Source: Flemingiibacterium sp045636145 (GTDB lineage: Bacteria > Bacillota > Clostridia > Oscillospirales > CAG-272). From it: 24,537 nucleotides of DNA. Position numbers and translations under genes: made by a program. Position 1 is the stretch's first letter. Every line of letters begins with the position of its first letter. Location: positions 1-24,537 of the forward strand of contig JAZTWV010000053.1 in NCBI GenBank assembly GCA_045636145.1, given 5' to 3'. The notes beneath the pieces were generated by a model that saw only the letters and a list, made by a program, of their open reading frames with translations, made no database searches and was not told where the DNA came from. This document shows positions 7,389 to 16,253 of this stretch, one piece after another.

Positions 7389-8842
7389 TTTTTTGTTTCC
7401 TCCAGCTTATCACTAAGAAATACTCCGAGTCTTGTAAACATTCCGGATCGGTCCTCTGATACAAGCGGCTGAACCGACAGAATATAGTACGGAAGCCGTT
7501 TCGTAAAATAATCAAGCCTCACGGCGCATACGGCGGCAAATATCATAGCGGCAATCAAAAATCCGAAGCCGTAGTAGATATTGGAAAATAACAGCGATAA
7601 CAGCGTGAAGCCAACTGTTGCCGCGGCAAAGACTGCCGTGGTGATAAGAGCACCCTTGTAATCCGTAAAATAGAGTAGTATCAGCATAAGCATATTTCCG
7701 ATGGCATAAACGCCGTATCCCACACAAAGAGTACGGAAATATCCGCGCATGACCTCGTTAAATCCAAGCGGAAGCAGATCGAGAAGATATCCGCCCAGTG
7801 CAATAACGGCGGCGGTGAACAAAAGCTGTTTGAGCGCGGTGTAGAACAGCTCGGTTTTTAGTGTTCCGATCATTTCCTTTTCGGCTTGCTTTATGTTGTC
7901 GATGGTGCCCTTGTCGTTATAAAGGCTGTAATGATTGCGGTATTTGGGGTAAAAGTTTACTTCAACCGACACTACGAAATTTACGGTGGTCATAAGTGCC
8001 GTCATAAACGCAAGGAGTGCCGGTACATCATGCCACGGAGCACCGTAGAAAAGTCCGTGTACCTGTACACCGATGTCCGAAAACCACATTATCACAAGAT
8101 GCGAAAACATACCGATGTTCATAAAAAATCCGGAGAGTGCAAGCGGCAAAAACGCATCTATCCACCGCATAAACGTGAAAGCTCCCAGCTTTGTATGGGG
8201 AAAATAGCGGTGAAGCAGAATAACGTCCCATATAAGCATAACTCCGTATCCGACACTCACCGAGAACAGAAGCGATTCGATAACGGGAAGCTTCAGCCAC
8301 AAGAGAAATGCACCGAGGAGTATGCTTACCGCAACGGACGTAAGAAATGACAGGAATATTCCCTTGTAGTCCTTGATCGCCGACAGAAAGCTCATAGCAT
8401 TCCATACGATAATAAGCTCGCCAAAAAGTGTAAAGCAGAGTATTCCCTGAAGAAGCGTTGCTCCCGAAAAAGCGAGAAAAACACCGTACAGAATACTGCC
8501 TACCGCCAGCATAATAACGGTAGAACCCCAAAATGCAGGCAGAACCGCTTCGTTTTTTTCTTCAAAGAGCATATCCGCCACGTATCTTGTTACCACCATT
8601 GAGAAGAAGGAAGATACCGTTACAGACGCAAGCAGGGTGTAGGTGATCATGCATATAAGCAGCTCCCTGGTGTGTAGCCCAACTCCGAAAAAGGTGCAAA
8701 GTGCCATTATACCAAGCAGCAATAAAACGCCGAGAAGCATAGGTCCTGTGCAGATCACCGCCGCGTAGCCGTATGCCTTGGCGGAATTCAGCACGCCTTT
8801 TTTAGCAAAAAGCTTTTTTAATTCGAAGCCAATTCCGGCCAT
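7385..8842 (-). CDS. pelG: PelG-like exopolysaccharide transporter
   Basis: This 485-residue polytopic membrane protein has about twelve hydrophobic segments. It opens with MAGIGFELKKLFAKKG, a start typical of PelG, a member of the MOP/flippase-like superfamily. In Pseudomonas PelG forms the inner-membrane complex with PelD and PelE and is thought to move the nascent polymer across the membrane while PelF extends it. ATG at 8842 has GAGGTGG seven bases upstream. The gene overlaps pelF by 25 nt and the CotH gene by 4 nt, so translation of the three is probably coupled. Length and order (F then G) match the known Pel clusters of Gram-positive bacteria. Confidence 0.92.
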   Translation of the reverse strand: MAGIGFELKKLFAKKGVLNSAKAYGYAAVICTGPMLLGVLLLLGIMALCTFFGVGLHTRELLICMITYTLLASVTVSSFFSMVVTRYVADMLFEEKNEAVLPAFWGSTVIMLAVGSILYGVFLAFSGATLLQGILCFTLFGELIIVWNAMSFLSAIKDYKGIFLSFLTSVAVSILLGAFLLWLKLPVIESLLFSVSVGYGVMLIWDVILLHRYFPHTKLGAFTFMRWIDAFLPLALSGFFMNIGMFSHLVIMWFSDIGVQVHGLFYGAPWHDVPALLAFMTALMTTVNFVVSVEVNFYPKYRNHYSLYNDKGTIDNIKQAEKEMIGTLKTELFYTALKQLLFTAAVIALGGYLLDLLPLGFNEVMRGYFRTLCVGYGVYAIGNMLMLILLYFTDYKGALITTAVFAAATVGFTLLSLLFSNIYYGFGFLIAAMIFAAVCAVRLDYFTKRLPYYILSVQPLVSEDRSGMFTRLGVFLSDKLEETKK

Positions 8843-10248
8843 TCCTTTTCCACCTCTTTATAAAGATCACGGTATTTCGTGAGCATAATAATGTACCTGA
8901 AATTTTCGTATACACGCTTCTGACCAATCTCGCCCATCTTAAGACGAAGCTCTCTTGATTCACAAAGCGGCTCCATGGCGTCAGCAAGCTTTGAACGCTG
9001 CATAGGAGGAGCGAAATATCCCGCCTTGCCCAGCGTGTCCCCGGGCTTGCCGTTAAGAAGCTCGTTGCAGCAGCCAACATCCGTTGTTACCGCAGGACGT
9101 CGTGCGGCAAACGATTCAAGCACGGACAGTGGCTGACCTTCGGAGATGCTTGTAAGCAAAGTAAAGTCAAGCTTTTCAAAATATTCGATGATGTTAACAC
9201 GTCCCGTGAAAATAATCTTATCCTCAAGTCCCAGCTGTTTTGTGAGCGCATAGCATTCGTCAGCGTATTCTTCGTCGTCAACGCCGCCCATAATGTGAAG
9301 GCGCACGTTGTCACGTCTGGCGCAAAGCTCGAAGAAGGCATATATCATGGTTTTGATGTCCTTGATGGGTGCAAGGCGAACGACTGCGCCGATATCGACC
9401 ATTCCATCATCCTCTTTAAGGGGAATATCGCAGAGTTTCTCGTAACTGATACCGTTTTCGATAACCCTGCATTTTGACGCATCGCATCCCATATCGATCT
9501 GGGTATGCATGGCACGGGTGAAAAGAGATGTTACGCGAAAGGCGCGCTCATATGTAAGATCGGAGAGCATATAGAAGAAATCTATCCAGTGAGGCTTGAA
9601 GGCTCTTGCCACCCATTTTGCGCGGATGATCTCCTCTTCCCTCTCTCTTGTGTAGATACCGTGCTCGGTAAGGAGCATAGGCTTTTTTGTTATATAAGCC
9701 GCCATCGAGGCGAGAAGTCCTCCGTATCCCGTGCATATGGCATGATAACAGTCTGCCTGTGGGATTTTCGAGCCCATAAGGTAAAGCACGGGCAGAAGAC
9801 GTGAGCGAACGGAATGAAAGGTATCGGAAAACGCAGTAAACGGAAACTCACGACGGCAGGTCTCGGTGAGCGTTTCAAGAAAGCTTTCGCTTTTCAGATA
9901 GGACATGGGATTGATCTTTCGCACCTGATACATCTCGAAAAGCAGATCCCAATTTGGCTCGTCGGAGGATACAAGACGTCTGAGTGCTTCCTTTTCATCG
10001 TCTGTGAAGTGATGATTGAATATGCCCGTATCCTTAACACGCAGAGCATCATCGAGAAACACCTGCTCTACCTCTACTACATTACCAGGCAAGGTGTAGA
10101 CAAACTTGTCCCTATCCTCGGCTTTCGCGCCGATGACCCACAGCACAAACTCATGCTCGGGCATTTCGTTTATGTATTGATGCATCCAAGTGGAAACGCC
10201 GCCGTTAATAAACGGATAACAGCCTTCCAAAACCAAACAGATCCTCAC
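8818..10248 (-). CDS. pelF: PelF-like GT4 glycosyltransferase
   Basis: This 476-residue soluble glycosyltransferase should polymerise the Pel-type polysaccharide in the cytoplasm from a UDP-activated N-acetylhexosamine. The N-terminus RICLVLEGCYPFINGGVSTW is characteristic of PelF. LLTEHGIYTRERE and RVIENGISYEKL occur in the middle, and the C-terminal Rossmann half has LTSISEGQPLSVLES, the EX7E donor site of GT4 enzymes. The start is GTG at 10248 with AGGAG six bases upstream, nine bases after the deacetylase gene. The 3' end overlaps pelG. The family assignment is firm; the sugar donor is inferred from other Pel systems. Confidence 0.93.
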   Translation of the reverse strand: MRICLVLEGCYPFINGGVSTWMHQYINEMPEHEFVLWVIGAKAEDRDKFVYTLPGNVVEVEQVFLDDALRVKDTGIFNHHFTDDEKEALRRLVSSDEPNWDLLFEMYQVRKINPMSYLKSESFLETLTETCRREFPFTAFSDTFHSVRSRLLPVLYLMGSKIPQADCYHAICTGYGGLLASMAAYITKKPMLLTEHGIYTREREEEIIRAKWVARAFKPHWIDFFYMLSDLTYERAFRVTSLFTRAMHTQIDMGCDASKCRVIENGISYEKLCDIPLKEDDGMVDIGAVVRLAPIKDIKTMIYAFFELCARRDNVRLHIMGGVDDEEYADECYALTKQLGLEDKIIFTGRVNIIEYFEKLDFTLLTSISEGQPLSVLESFAARRPAVTTDVGCCNELLNGKPGDTLGKAGYFAPPMQRSKLADAMEPLCESRELRLKMGEIGQKRVYENFRYIIMLTKYRDLYKEVEKEWPELASN

Positions 10249-10257
10249 AGCTTACTC

Positions 10258-12114
10258 CTATTTAAGTGTAATGTCAACGGTATCCGCTGCTACACGAAGC
10301 AGATAAAGTCCACCCGTCAGGTGGGTGAGTTCACCACCGGTAACACTTTCGGGTGATTTTTCGTTAAATCGGACGAGAAACTGTGCCTCGTCGCAGAAAT
10401 TGCCAATAGTTATTTTCACGCCGCTCCCGGTATACTCCGTTTTCGGCGCCACTGCCGCAAATCGCTGTACAGCGGCAGACGCCTCAGTGCCGGTAAGATT
10501 ACGAAGCCCCGGCGCTGATTCATAGAGCCACGACAGAAAAGCATCAAAACGTCGCTTCATCTCCACCCAACCAAGCTCCGCACCACGCTCGGGGTCGAGT
10601 GCATCATCCGGGTGGGTAAAATGGCTGTTTACAAAATGCATATTCAGTTCAGATACAGCGGCTAAATTTTGGAAGTCATCCAAAATAAAACCGGATATAA
10701 CGCGCGGCTGATCGACGATGCCGTTTTCATCCACCGAAAACTCCTGCATACATCCAAAATCAAGCTCCGCTTCAGCAACATCCTCAAAATAAATTCCGGA
10801 AATGGTTTTTATGTGCGGATATTCCTTTATCAAAAACTGTCTGCCCTCGTCTGACAAAAGGTTTGAGGGCGGAACGTACAGCGAAAACTCTGCATCGGGG
10901 AAGAGCGTGTCGCAAAGCTCAATAAGCTCGTCAAACGCCGTCTTCATTGCGGACTCAGACTGCCAGGTCTTGTAGTCGTAATGATCCTTGTAATCCTTGT
11001 TCGACAAAACAAGCGGCTGATGGTTATAGCCGTGGTATCCAAGCTCTCCGCCCTTTCGCAGGAGCATATTGCCAAAATTAAGGAATGTACCTGTGTCGGG
11101 GGCAGCATCTGCTGTTCCGTCAACATGATTGTCATAGGATTCGATGGCAAGACCGGTATATTTCAGTCCGTATTCGTCGGCAAAATTCATCATATCAGGC
11201 CACCAGATGTTTATGTAGAAATCACGAATAGTCGTGTGATAGTCACGCTGTATGTATTCACTGTTGCCGCTTGGTATCTGCGAGGGAAAGTCATCAAGAT
11301 AAAACGTGGACGAGTTGATAACCGGATACACGCACACGTCTGAAAGCAAGCTATAGGACGCCGCATAAAATCCGCGCATCGCTTTGTCGTAAATACCGAT
11401 ATTGTCCACTACAAAAACACCGCTTCCGTACTCTTTTTTCCAAACAAGCGGCACGCCGTCGGGGCCATCTGCGCTGGCATACACCTTTGCATCATCCGAG
11501 AGTACAACAGTAAGCGAGGATTCAAAGGGATCGGGAACGGCAAACGCACGTCCTCCGCCTATCATAAATTCCCCGCTCGGATAGATACTTTCTACCGTAT
11601 AGTAGTCGGGCGAAAGATCGTCAATTCCGATTATCTGTGAGATCGCGGAGGAATATACGTTAGTTTCAAGCACCAGCGGAAACCATGCGGCACCACCGTC
11701 GTGTACAAAGTCGCAAAGATCGGCAACCGACTGTCCGAGAGGAGTAAGATCAGACAAAAGTACGATGACCTGCGCAAATCCGTCAAAGGGTGGCAATGTA
11801 TCCTGTGCAAGGTCTACCGCAACATACCCGACCTTCATGTCGGCAAGGATGACAGCAAACTGCTCATACGCTGTGCACGAGGATGCATCGCCGCTATGGT
11901 GCAATAAAAGCGCATTTTTATCTAAAGAGTCACAGGCATCATCCTTTGTGACTATCTTATCCTGCGGCATCAGTTCAAGCTTTCTGTCATAACGGTTTGC
12001 CCGTATTCCGCTCAGCTCCACGAGGAGAACCGCCGAAATCAGCGAAAATACCAGCAGAATAACAAGTATTCCCTTGAAGCTGAATTTGCGAATACCGTTT
12101 ATCAGCTCACCCAA
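10258..12114 (-). CDS. PelA-like membrane-anchored polysaccharide deacetylase (DUF2194-type)
   Basis: This 618-residue protein has one N-terminal membrane anchor (about 13-34) and a large outside part. Residues about 60-260 look like the Rossmann/amidotransferase-like domain found before Pel deacetylases. The deacetylase core has TFYLDDFPSQIP (Asp274, Asp275), a metal-binding HGYNH (His361, His365), YVPPSNLL (413-420) and NSHFTHPDD (496-504). A beta-rich tail follows. It should partly deacetylate the emerging polymer and make it cationic. The glycoside-hydrolase domain of Pseudomonas PelA is not seen. The start is TTG at 12114: the frame opens there and GGAGG lies about eleven bases upstream. 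It overlaps the PelE-like gene by 13 nt. The exact start is less certain than the family. Confidence 0.85.
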   Translation of the reverse strand: MGELINGIRKFSFKGILVILLVFSLISAVLLVELSGIRANRYDRKLELMPQDKIVTKDDACDSLDKNALLLHHSGDASSCTAYEQFAVILADMKVGYVAVDLAQDTLPPFDGFAQVIVLLSDLTPLGQSVADLCDFVHDGGAAWFPLVLETNVYSSAISQIIGIDDLSPDYYTVESIYPSGEFMIGGGRAFAVPDPFESSLTVVLSDDAKVYASADGPDGVPLVWKKEYGSGVFVVDNIGIYDKAMRGFYAASYSLLSDVCVYPVINSSTFYLDDFPSQIPSGNSEYIQRDYHTTIRDFYINIWWPDMMNFADEYGLKYTGLAIESYDNHVDGTADAAPDTGTFLNFGNMLLRKGGELGYHGYNHQPLVLSNKDYKDHYDYKTWQSESAMKTAFDELIELCDTLFPDAEFSLYVPPSNLLSDEGRQFLIKEYPHIKTISGIYFEDVAEAELDFGCMQEFSVDENGIVDQPRVISGFILDDFQNLAAVSELNMHFVNSHFTHPDDALDPERGAELGWVEMKRRFDAFLSWLYESAPGLRNLTGTEASAAVQRFAAVAPKTEYTGSGVKITIGNFCDEAQFLVRFNEKSPESVTGGELTHLTGGLYLLRVAADTVDITLK

Positions 12115-12980
12115 AACGCAAGCGCCTCCTTAGTTTTTGATGATTTGTAAATCTGACTGTTTTCCGTTTCTTTCACAAAGTCCTGTATCTCGCTTCCCTT
12201 ACCAAGAGCGGCGAGATACTGTATTTTTAACAGGATATACTCCTCAGCTTCCGGCCATTTTTTGCCCATTCTGCTGATAACTTCTCCGGCGAAATCATAG
12301 TTTTTGCGCTTCAGCTCATTTAGGACAAGGCGTGAATAATCGGTAATATCACCGTCCACTGCTATTTTTTTGCTTATCAGCTGGCAGAAAAGCTCACGGT
12401 TCATAACCTCAACCTGTCCTTTCATAAGGTTCTGTGTAAGGCAGGACCACAAAAAGTCTATGTAGTTTGACAGAACACCCATGTCGTCGGGATTTGCGGT
12501 GTGTTCTGCATCCAGCTTCTGGAGCATATAGTCGTTTTCCTTGGATATCTCCACCATCGCCGTTACAGCGTAGTGTACGACCTCGGTGTCGTCGTTGTTT
12601 CCTGCTTTTTGCAGAAATTCCACATAATCACCGGGGTTGTCGTTCAGAACATCCATGATAATGGATCGGCGCTCTCTCGCCGAGTTGATAAGCAGAGCTT
12701 CTTCGATGGGAATCGCAGTGTCAGCCTTTTTTTCATCTACGGTGACGCTTTTGTAAAGCTCAGATTCAAGCTTTAATTTTTCAACGCCGATTTCGGCAGA
12801 ATCGGTGGCATCAAATGCTATCTGAAAATGCAGGATGAGCACGATCAGCACTCCCCAAAGCGGAAGCAGAAGCGCCACGAGGAACATATATTTATGTACC
12901 GACAGAACTCGGATTTTGATTCCGATAAACACAAGCAGGCATACAAGAAGATGCAGGACTGCAGCTATAATATAAAGCAT
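12102..12980 (-). CDS. pelE: PelE-like membrane protein with helical repeats
   Basis: This 292-residue protein has two N-terminal membrane helices (about 3-22 and 31-52) and a soluble part rich in helix pairs of TPR/HEAT type, for example NDDTEVVHYAVTAMVEIS and YDFAGEVISRMGKKWPEAEE. In Pel systems PelE has this layout and serves as a scaffold for PelD, PelF and PelG at the membrane. ATG at 12980 is preceded by AAAGG, seven bases away, 12 nt after the PelD-like gene. Sequence identity to PelE is weak in general, so the name rests on topology, length and position between the pelD- and pelA-like genes. Confidence 0.75.
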   Translation of the reverse strand: MLYIIAAVLHLLVCLLVFIGIKIRVLSVHKYMFLVALLLPLWGVLIVLILHFQIAFDATDSAEIGVEKLKLESELYKSVTVDEKKADTAIPIEEALLINSARERRSIIMDVLNDNPGDYVEFLQKAGNNDDTEVVHYAVTAMVEISKENDYMLQKLDAEHTANPDDMGVLSNYIDFLWSCLTQNLMKGQVEVMNRELFCQLISKKIAVDGDITDYSRLVLNELKRKNYDFAGEVISRMGKKWPEAEEYILLKIQYLAALGKGSEIQDFVKETENSQIYKSSKTKEALAFWVS

Positions 12981-12992
12981 ATATCGCCTTTC

Positions 12993-15779
12993 TTATTTAG
13001 TAGCGGTGACGGTGATGTCAAGCCCCTCAAATCGCGGCAGGATGAATTCTATGTCATTTTCGGTTGCCTGAGAGAGAATGAGGCGCAGTTTACCGTCGTT
13101 TGTAATTCCGAGAATATCGTTAAGCCTTATCTTGCCTGTGAGCATATCATCCGCTTCTTTCAAGGTGTGACCGTTCAATGAAAACTCCAGAATAACGTAG
13201 GTCGATACCTTCTTTTCAGCCAGAGCGGCAAAATTCTGTACGCACTCCTCAAAGTATTCGGCGTTCATTATGTGTGTGCCTGCGATATACTGCTTTTCAA
13301 TGAGGGCGTTGCTATAGTCATGTGCGCGCAGAAGCGACATCTGCACAAGATCACGCAAAATTTTGAAAAGATTCACATAGTAAAGCGAGCGCTGATCCAT
13401 ATCCGCGTGCCACAGGAATATCATAAGTACAAGCTCATCGCCGCGGTAAACACCTGCCGCATACATGGGATACTCGCTTTTAAGCTCGGTATTTTTCCAT
13501 ATACCGCCCCCTCGAAGCTTTTCGATAACGGGTGCGTAGGTCCCAAGAGCAACAGAGCGTGCCACAACGTCAAGGAGATCTCTTGATGCAACCTCAAGAC
13601 GTCCGAATGCGTTCTTTGCGCTTACGGAATATACCGAGATGCTCTTGTTTTCAAGGATATCTTCAAAGGTTTCGATAGTGCGAAGATATAGCTGCTGTGG
13701 AGCAACGGTGTTTAGCTTTCGGGTAATGTCAAAAATCTTACCAAAGCTGTCCTTTGAGCTGATGATCTGCTTTTTGAGGTCCTTTTTCTCACGGAGGGTA
13801 TCCTCATATATCTCTCCGGTGAAGATAAGCTTATTTTCAAGCAGCTTGTTCTGCTCCTCGAGGTATTTGCCGTGCTCCTCTTTTTTCAGATTGACGTAGC
13901 CGCAAAGCCCACCCACCAGGAAAAAGAACACAAATGCAAGCCAATTCGTCGGCTCGTAGAATATGGTCAGCGGATCTGTTCCCGCCATAACCTTTGCGAT
14001 GAAATATGAAACGCTGGCAAGTGCCGATGCGGCGATACCGAAGGACAAGCCATACAGCGTTGCCATGATCACGATAAAGATCGTTCTGAAATCAACGATG
14101 GAAAAAATAACGGCAGAATCAGTTATATGTATAAACAGCTCGGATAGGAAAAACAGCAGAAACAGCTCGATGATCTTTATGGCAAACGAATGCTTGGAAA
14201 GCCATTTTTTGACTTTGTCGAAAAATGTTTCTGCTTTATCCTTTTTCGTGTTAAGATATAGCGCATACTGCTCCTCTATATCCTCGAGAACGGATATCTT
14301 CGCAAACCAACCGTACTCGTTTCTGAGCGCTGTATTCGTGGTTTTGATAACGCCTGAGGAATGGCTCTCGGTAAATTCCGTTTTTACGTCCGGGGAGATA
14401 TCCTTAAGATGCTCGGCGAAATCGGAAAAGGTTAGGTGAAATTCGTCGCCAACACTTAAAACTCCGCTACCGGCTTTCCAATTGTCAACGATACGAGCGA
14501 TCAGATTTGAGAGGTCCCACAGGGAAAGAAAGTGCATCTTTGATGCGGCGGATTCCGGAATTTGCACAGTTTCCCCCGAATATATCTGCTCAAACACGCC
14601 GTAAAGGAAATCGTTTTTATACACGCCGCTGTAGAGGTACGGAATCTGCACGGTTTTGATGTCAAGTGAATAACGTTTTGCGTAAAATTCGCAAAGCTTT
14701 TCGTTGGCAGCTGCCATTATTGCCTTGTCGGTGCGCTCGCTGAATGAAGAATCGAGGGGCGACAGATAGAGAATCTTGATTCCTTTCTGCATCTCAGCGG
14801 AGAACTCTAGAACCTCGCGAAGCTCCTCTGCATCGTTTTGATCGGTAGAGTGGAATTTAAGTCCTGTCGAGAAAAAGACGATGAGATCAAATTCATAGGT
14901 TTCAAGAATGGCTTTGACAGACGGTTTGCGTATACGGAACAACTTTATTCGATCAGAGCCACCGAGTTCAGTGTTTCCGAGCACCATAACCTTACTTTGC
15001 GGGAAGGTAGTCTGCACAAATTCCTCGGTAAGGTATTCTGTGTTTCCGATAATAAGGACTCTATTCAAGCGGATGTCGAAATATTCCCCGACAACACTGC
15101 GCCTTTTCTGAAGATTTTCCCTGAAGGCGACCAATGTACGGTGATTGACGACGCGCATAAGACATTCAACAAGCACTGCGTCAAAAACACCGCACATTCC
15201 ACTTGAGATCATCTGAAGGGCAACGTCCTGGGAAAATGCTTCCTTATAGCTGCGGGAGCTTGTCAGCGCATCATAGGAATCCGCAAGCGCAACAACCTTG
15301 GCGCAAAGCGGAATAGCGTCACCGCGAAGTCCCTCGGGATATCCGGTGCCGTCAATTCGCTCGTGATGGTATCTGGCAATCTGTGCGGCATATTCAACGG
15401 TTTTTGGAGAAATATCCCCGTGATCTGCCTCACGGATAGCCTGCTCGCCGAACACGGAGTGCTTTTTAATGATATCGTATTCGACCGGAGAGAGTGTTCC
15501 GGGATAATCGAGAATGCTTTTCGGGATCTGAAGCTTTCCGATATCGTGCAGTGCAGATGCCATCGCTATGGCGGTTATATCCTCTTCGGGAAGAGCGCGC
15601 TCCGGCTTATATGCAGACAGCTCGCGAAGAAGAAATTCCGTGATCATTCTTACGTGGTAAATGTGATATATGCTCTCACCGTTGAGTTCTCCCTCAGCTA
15701 TATCATCGGCAAGGTATTCAATTTTCAGTTCATTCGAGTCGTTTTCCGTATAAAAAGCCAATATTGGCGTTCCTTGCAT
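12993..15779 (-). CDS. pelD: HD-GYP / epimerase-like / PelD fusion (c-di-GMP receptor and phosphodiesterase)
   Basis: This 928-residue protein joins four parts. (1) HD-GYP domain, about 35-220, with HDIGK (78-82), His107, YHHERIDGTGYPEGL (137-151) and ADSYDALTS, so it is probably an active c-di-GMP phosphodiesterase. (2) Extended-SDR epimerase-like domain, about 238-505, lacking the glycine-rich loop and the Tyr/Lys pair, so probably inactive. (3) Four membrane helices, about 530-627, then a coiled linker. (4) GAF domain, about 690-810, and a C-terminal GGDEF-like domain in which RLND (885-888) matches the I-site and NDGKL replaces GGDEF. Parts 3 and 4 match PelD, the c-di-GMP receptor that activates Pel synthesis. 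The start is ATG 15779, with AAGGAG eight bases upstream; an in-frame ATG at 15788 touches the AAGGAG. First gene of the operon. Confidence 0.9.
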   Translation of the reverse strand: MQGTPILAFYTENDSNELKIEYLADDIAEGELNGESIYHIYHVRMITEFLLRELSAYKPERALPEEDITAIAMASALHDIGKLQIPKSILDYPGTLSPVEYDIIKKHSVFGEQAIREADHGDISPKTVEYAAQIARYHHERIDGTGYPEGLRGDAIPLCAKVVALADSYDALTSSRSYKEAFSQDVALQMISSGMCGVFDAVLVECLMRVVNHRTLVAFRENLQKRRSVVGEYFDIRLNRVLIIGNTEYLTEEFVQTTFPQSKVMVLGNTELGGSDRIKLFRIRKPSVKAILETYEFDLIVFFSTGLKFHSTDQNDAEELREVLEFSAEMQKGIKILYLSPLDSSFSERTDKAIMAAANEKLCEFYAKRYSLDIKTVQIPYLYSGVYKNDFLYGVFEQIYSGETVQIPESAASKMHFLSLWDLSNLIARIVDNWKAGSGVLSVGDEFHLTFSDFAEHLKDISPDVKTEFTESHSSGVIKTTNTALRNEYGWFAKISVLEDIEEQYALYLNTKKDKAETFFDKVKKWLSKHSFAIKIIELFLLFFLSELFIHITDSAVIFSIVDFRTIFIVIMATLYGLSFGIAASALASVSYFIAKVMAGTDPLTIFYEPTNWLAFVFFFLVGGLCGYVNLKKEEHGKYLEEQNKLLENKLIFTGEIYEDTLREKKDLKKQIISSKDSFGKIFDITRKLNTVAPQQLYLRTIETFEDILENKSISVYSVSAKNAFGRLEVASRDLLDVVARSVALGTYAPVIEKLRGGGIWKNTELKSEYPMYAAGVYRGDELVLMIFLWHADMDQRSLYYVNLFKILRDLVQMSLLRAHDYSNALIEKQYIAGTHIMNAEYFEECVQNFAALAEKKVSTYVILEFSLNGHTLKEADDMLTGKIRLNDILGITNDGKLRLILSQATENDIEFILPRFEGLDITVTATK

Positions 15780-15818
15780 TTCAGACATCTCCTTGAGGTA
15801 AGAATAAGAGGAATAGGC

Positions 15819-15862
15819 ATTATAATTTGTATAATACACCCATTGTATCATTATATTGTATC
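15819..15862 (-). promoter_or_regulatory. putative Pel operon promoter region with direct repeat
   Basis: Two TATAAT boxes lie on the minus strand, at 15855-15850 and 15824-15819, 26-71 bases before the first operon ATG. Neither has a convincing TTGACA at 16-18 bases. The octamer GATACAAT occurs twice, at 15862-15855 and 15849-15842, 13 bp apart, and overlaps the upstream box. This could be an activator or repressor site. No c-di-GMP riboswitch core was seen here. Confidence 0.4.
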
Positions 15863-15940
15863 GCACAATTGTTGCGGCATGATGAACAAACATAGCACTA
15901 ATTGTTAATGCAAGCTCTGAGTCTTAAATTTATATTGTAA

Positions 15941-16072
15941 ATTACCGTTTATCACAAGCTTGATGACAATTATTTCGATAAACTCAAAAAGGATGTTATT
16001 TTAAACCGTTCACTTCGTCGTCTTGAAGCACTTGGCTATGATGTTACGGTATCTGTGCATGAATCCTCTTGA
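15941..16072 (+). pseudogene. possible transposase C-terminal remnant
   Basis: A 43-codon plus-strand stretch has no start and stops at 16070-16072. It reads KLDDNYFDKLKKDVILNRSL then RRLEALGYDVTVSVHESS. The ending RxLExLGYxVTxxP-like is common at the C-terminus of several insertion-sequence transposases. A stop codon (TAA, 15938-15940) lies just upstream in frame, so only the tail survives. It sits about 160 nt before the Pel operon start in the opposite direction and is followed by a terminator. The family cannot be assigned by eye. Confidence 0.4.
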
Positions 16073-16091
16073 TTATAGCGACGCAAATATT

Positions 16092-16135
16092 GAGTATCCA
16101 CTATGGGACAACACCCATGGTGGATACTTCTTTTT
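16092..16135 (+). terminator. intrinsic terminator after the transposase-like remnant
   Basis: The stem AGTATCCACTATGGG (16093-16107) pairs with CCCATGGTGGATACT (16114-16128) with one G-U pair around ACAACA. TTCTTTTT follows on the plus strand. It lies 20 bases after the stop of the transposase-like tail. Confidence 0.75.
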
Positions 16136-16253
16136 CACCCGCTCGACACACACGCGTAACGGACGGCATAACCGGATTTTTTGATAGAACATCTGCTATT
16201 TGCTCAATCACACCACGGCGGATGATTTCTTTCTTCGATGCAACAATAGCGAC

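Noticed and set aside
15780..15893. 38-codon N-terminal extension of the HD-GYP/PelD fusion
   Set aside because: It reads through the putative promoter and the AAGGAG ribosome site, which is ideally placed for the ATG at 15779.
15363..15908. 181-codon plus-strand ORF opposite the HD-GYP region
   Set aside because: Antisense shadow of the HD-GYP and promoter region; no ribosome site and no homology by eye.
15780..15940. Possible c-di-GMP riboswitch before the Pel operon
   Set aside because: I looked for the GEMM core motifs on the minus strand and found none; the region is AT-rich with only promoter-like boxes.
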